Positions 62,008 to 64,000 of a stretch of DNA of 64,000 nt are shown here, piece by piece. Origin of the DNA: Holophagales bacterium. GTDB taxonomy: Bacteria > Acidobacteriota > Thermoanaerobaculia > Multivoradales > JAGPDF01. Location: assembly GCA_016699405.1 (NCBI GenBank), contig CP064972.1, positions 4,433,501 to 4,497,500 of the forward strand, in the 5' to 3' direction. The notes under the pieces are model-generated. The model saw only the letters and a program-made list of their open reading frames with translations. It was not told the origin of the DNA and did not search any database. How positions within the stretch are numbered: position 1 is the first letter of the stretch; every line of letters begins with the position of its first letter. The position numbers and the translations under genes are program-made.

Positions 62008-63222
62008 TCAGGCGCCGAGCCAGGCGGCGAGGTGGGCGAAGACCTCGGGATGGTCGAGCAGATCGAGGTGCCCCATCCCCGTGCCGACGAAGCGGTGTGG
62101 CTCGGGGATGCCGAGCCGCCGCACCGGGTCGGTGTGGTCGCCGAGAGCGCTCGCCACCGGTACCAGGCCGTCCCCGGCGAGCAGGCGCTCGCGCAGATCG
62201 CCCACCTCCCGGCCGAGCGTCGCCGCGACGGCGTGACAGTCGACACCCGGCGGCAAGGCGAGCGGAACCCGTCGATCCCCGCGGCGAGCGTGACGGTCGA
62301 CGCCGCGCCAGTCCTCGTCGCGCACGTTGCCGTAGCGCAGATCGGTGATGCCGGCGCTGCGCAGCGACCCCAGCCGCGCGAGCGGCGCGGCGTAGGGCGC
62401 GCCGCCGAGGAGGATCTGGAACCACTGACCGCCACGCTCGAGCGGCGCCCCATGGTGCGGCGTGCCGAGAAAGACGATGCGGCGCAGGCGCGCGGGCCAG
62501 CGATGCCCGGCGAGCGTCGCGGCATGAAAGGCGCTGCGCGCCACGAGACCGCCAAGGCTGTGGCCGAGGATCGTCAGCTCCTCCACCGCCGCCGGCCAGG
62601 CCTCGACGAGGCCCTCGAGGAGCGCGCTCGCGGCGTGCCCGTTCGTCGAGACGTGGAGACCGGTGTTGTAGTGCAGATAGATCGGGGTCAGGCCGAGCTC
62701 GCGGGAGAGCGCCGCGCCATGGTCGTGCCCGCGTCGGTTCCACTGCAGGTCGCTCATGCAGAGCCCGTGCAGTAGCACGAGCAGGCGGCCGTTCGCTTCG
62801 GGAAACGCCGCCGCGAGGGCGTCCCGTTCGAGCGGCACGGCGACCCCGGCCTGCCGGACCTGCATCCGAATCGCCAGCGAATTGCCGCGCGCCGCGAGGG
62901 TGTCACCCATCACCCCGTTGAGCGCCGCGACGACGCCCTCGCGTCCCGGCGAGAGCGCCGGCTCGGCGAGCAGCGGCTCGAGGCTCTGGAAGGCCGTCTC
63001 GAGACCGCGGCCCACCCGCCGGGTCACCCAGTGGATCGTGCGGTAGACGAGGCCAGCGATCCCGCGCGCTCGCCGGGGGCGCAAGCCCCCCCAGGTGGCG
63101 AACGGGGAGGCGATTCCGGCGTATACCGCCTCGACCAGATCGGTGAGCTCCTCCGTCGCGTCGACGGCGAGGCGTGACGCCGCCCGCCAGTCGGAGGGAC
63201 GAAGAGGCGACGTCGGTGCCAT
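62008..63222 (-). CDS. Alpha/beta hydrolase, PGAP1/lipase-like
   Basis: A 404-residue protein with a helical N-terminal third, then LLVLLHGLCMSDLQWNRRGHDHG, the nucleophile elbow LTILGHSLGGLVARSAFH, FLGTPHHGAPLERGG and the late His region GTGMGHLDLLDHPEV. It resembles uncharacterised lipases or esterases acting on hydrophobic esters. The start ATG at 63222 lies 13 bases after the next gene upstream, so the two hydrolase genes are co-transcribed. Confidence 0.85.
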   Translation of the reverse strand: MAPTSPLRPSDWRAASRLAVDATEELTDLVEAVYAGIASPFATWGGLRPRRARGIAGLVYRTIHWVTRRVGRGLETAFQSLEPLLAEPALSPGREGVVAALNGVMGDTLAARGNSLAIRMQVRQAGVAVPLERDALAAAFPEANGRLLVLLHGLCMSDLQWNRRGHDHGAALSRELGLTPIYLHYNTGLHVSTNGHAASALLEGLVEAWPAAVEELTILGHSLGGLVARSAFHAATLAGHRWPARLRRIVFLGTPHHGAPLERGGQWFQILLGGAPYAAPLARLGSLRSAGITDLRYGNVRDEDWRGVDRHARRGDRRVPLALPPGVDCHAVAATLGREVGDLRERLLAGDGLVPVASALGDHTDPVRRLGIPEPHRFVGTGMGHLDLLDHPEVFAHLAAWLGA

Positions 63223-63235
63223 GGCGAACCGGCGC

Positions 63236-64000
63236 TCAGGGGCGCTTCTGGGCGGCGAGCCAGGTCCAGAGATCGTGCTCGGCGAACGCGGGATCCCACA
63301 CGCCGTGGCCGACGCCCCAGTAGAGGCGCAGGCGGAAGATCGCCCCCCGATCCCGCAGCTCGCGCGCCAGCCGTCGCGATGCCGCCACCGGCACCACCGG
63401 ATCCTCGGTCCCGTGGGCGAGCCAGACCGGCAAGGACGCGATCGCCTTGGCGGCCGCGGCGAACGGATCGTGTCGCGTGAAGGTCTCCGAGAATCCGGTG
63501 GCCTCCACGACAGCGTACGAGTCGGGCGTGCCCTCGCCGACCACCGGGCTGGCGAACGGGTTGCCGAGGTGGTACGCGGCGCGCTCCGCCTCGGTGAGGT
63601 CCTCCCGCCCCGGCACCGTGGGAAATCCACAGACGGAGACCAGCGCCGCGAAGAGCTGCGGATGCCGCGCCGCGATGCGCAACGCCCCATTGCCACCCAT
63701 CGACATGCCGACCACGGCGAGACGCTTGCGGTCGCCGCCGACCTCGGCGATCGTCGCTTCGAGCTCGGCGAGCGCCACGCGCTCGACCGGCGGGCTCCAG
63801 GTCATCCCTTCCGGCGCCTGCGCGAAGACCACCGCGAAGCGAAAGTCCGACGGCGCGCTGGCGATCGCCGGTCCGAGGCCGACGAGCACCGGCTTGAGAC
63901 CGTCGTCGCCGCGCTCGCCGGAGCCGTGCAGGAAGAGGATCACCGGCCAGCCGCCCGCCGGCCGCTCGCCGAAGGGCACGAAGACCCGGTAGCGGTGCTC
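63236..64000 (-). CDS. Alpha/beta hydrolase of the prolyl-oligopeptidase/esterase type, 5' end outside the window
   Basis: The frame is open to the window edge (EHRYRVFVPFGERPAGGWPVILFLHGSGERG), so at least some N-terminal residues are missing; GTG 63979 is unlikely to be the true start. Visible motifs are the oxyanion HGSGERGDDG, nucleophile VVGMSMGGNGALRIA, catalytic Asp in AHGTEDPVVP, and His in GVGHGVWDPAF. The type is common for predicted phospholipase/carboxylesterases with a PHB-depolymerase-like layout. Confidence 0.85.
   Translation of the reverse strand, partial: EHRYRVFVPFGERPAGGWPVILFLHGSGERGDDGLKPVLVGLGPAIASAPSDFRFAVVFAQAPEGMTWSPPVERVALAELEATIAEVGGDRKRLAVVGMSMGGNGALRIAARHPQLFAALVSVCGFPTVPGREDLTEAERAAYHLGNPFASPVVGEGTPDSYAVVEATGFSETFTRHDPFAAAAKAIASLPVWLAHGTEDPVVPVAASRRLARELRDRGAIFRLRLYWGVGHGVWDPAFAEHDLWTWLAAQKRP

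Overview
The window is high-GC DNA with dense genes on both strands. Two LytS-type sensor kinases, a TonB receptor with an N-terminal carboxypeptidase-regulatory-like domain, a sulfatase with TPR repeats, a Ser/Thr kinase with a TPR tail, and several secreted repeat proteins point to a Gram-negative bacterium. Acidobacteriota of the Thermoanaerobaculia type is my best guess. This rests on gene content only; no rRNA or tRNA gene is visible.

Layout. 1-5188 is the edge of a defence-type island: the 3' tip of an upstream gene, an AAA ATPase, a DUF4276 protein with a Toprim-like acidic pattern, and a large Swt1-HEPN/DUF499 ATPase. 5273-10045 (minus) is a metabolic run: an alanine-dehydrogenase-like protein, a CoA-transferase, a PLP aminotransferase and malate dehydrogenase. 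10188-15601 holds a GNAT acetyltransferase, a lipid kinase with an outer-membrane lipoprotein, and a fused alpha/beta 2-oxoacid dehydrogenase E1. 15722-23480 is a family of LVIVD-repeat secreted proteins and convergent partner proteins. It carries clear scars of tandem duplication, with truncated copies of the E1 3' end, of the partner gene and of an MFS gene, and one decayed third copy. 23504-26179 holds a flavin reductase, an MFS transporter and a universal stress protein.

26180-32817 has a structured minus-strand element, REP-like 15-mers, a RAYT (Y1 HUH transposase), a sulfatase/TPR lipoprotein and a TonB receptor. 33313-36421 is a LytTR regulator with two LytS-type kinases, one of which has lost its phospho-acceptor histidine. 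36564-42564 has a DUF3224 protein, an AraC regulator, a cPLA2/patatin-like lipase, an ECF sigma factor, a second copy of the structured element, a SpoIIE-type phosphatase and a small membrane protein. 42710-43530 is gene debris (a cysteine synthase tip fused to a decayed partner-family copy). 43809-49799 holds a fasciclin protein, a large outer-membrane protein and a five-gene arsenic operon. 49944-64000 holds AmrA/AmrB with a Ser/Thr kinase, DUF1569, DUF1801, MobA, an M23 peptidase-DUF1684-Nudix/MBL operon, a small membrane methyltransferase, an SGNH hydrolase and two alpha/beta hydrolases, the last cut by the window end.

The features I would examine first are the defence operon, two homologous ~137-nt elements ending in terminators (26192-26330 and 40642-40776), the RAYT with its dispersed 15-bp repeats (some read as protein), the degenerate LytS paralogue, and the duplication scar between the E1 gene and the LVIVD genes. 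Several genes also carry a TAnnnT box exactly 7-14 nt before the start codon, which suggests leaderless transcripts.
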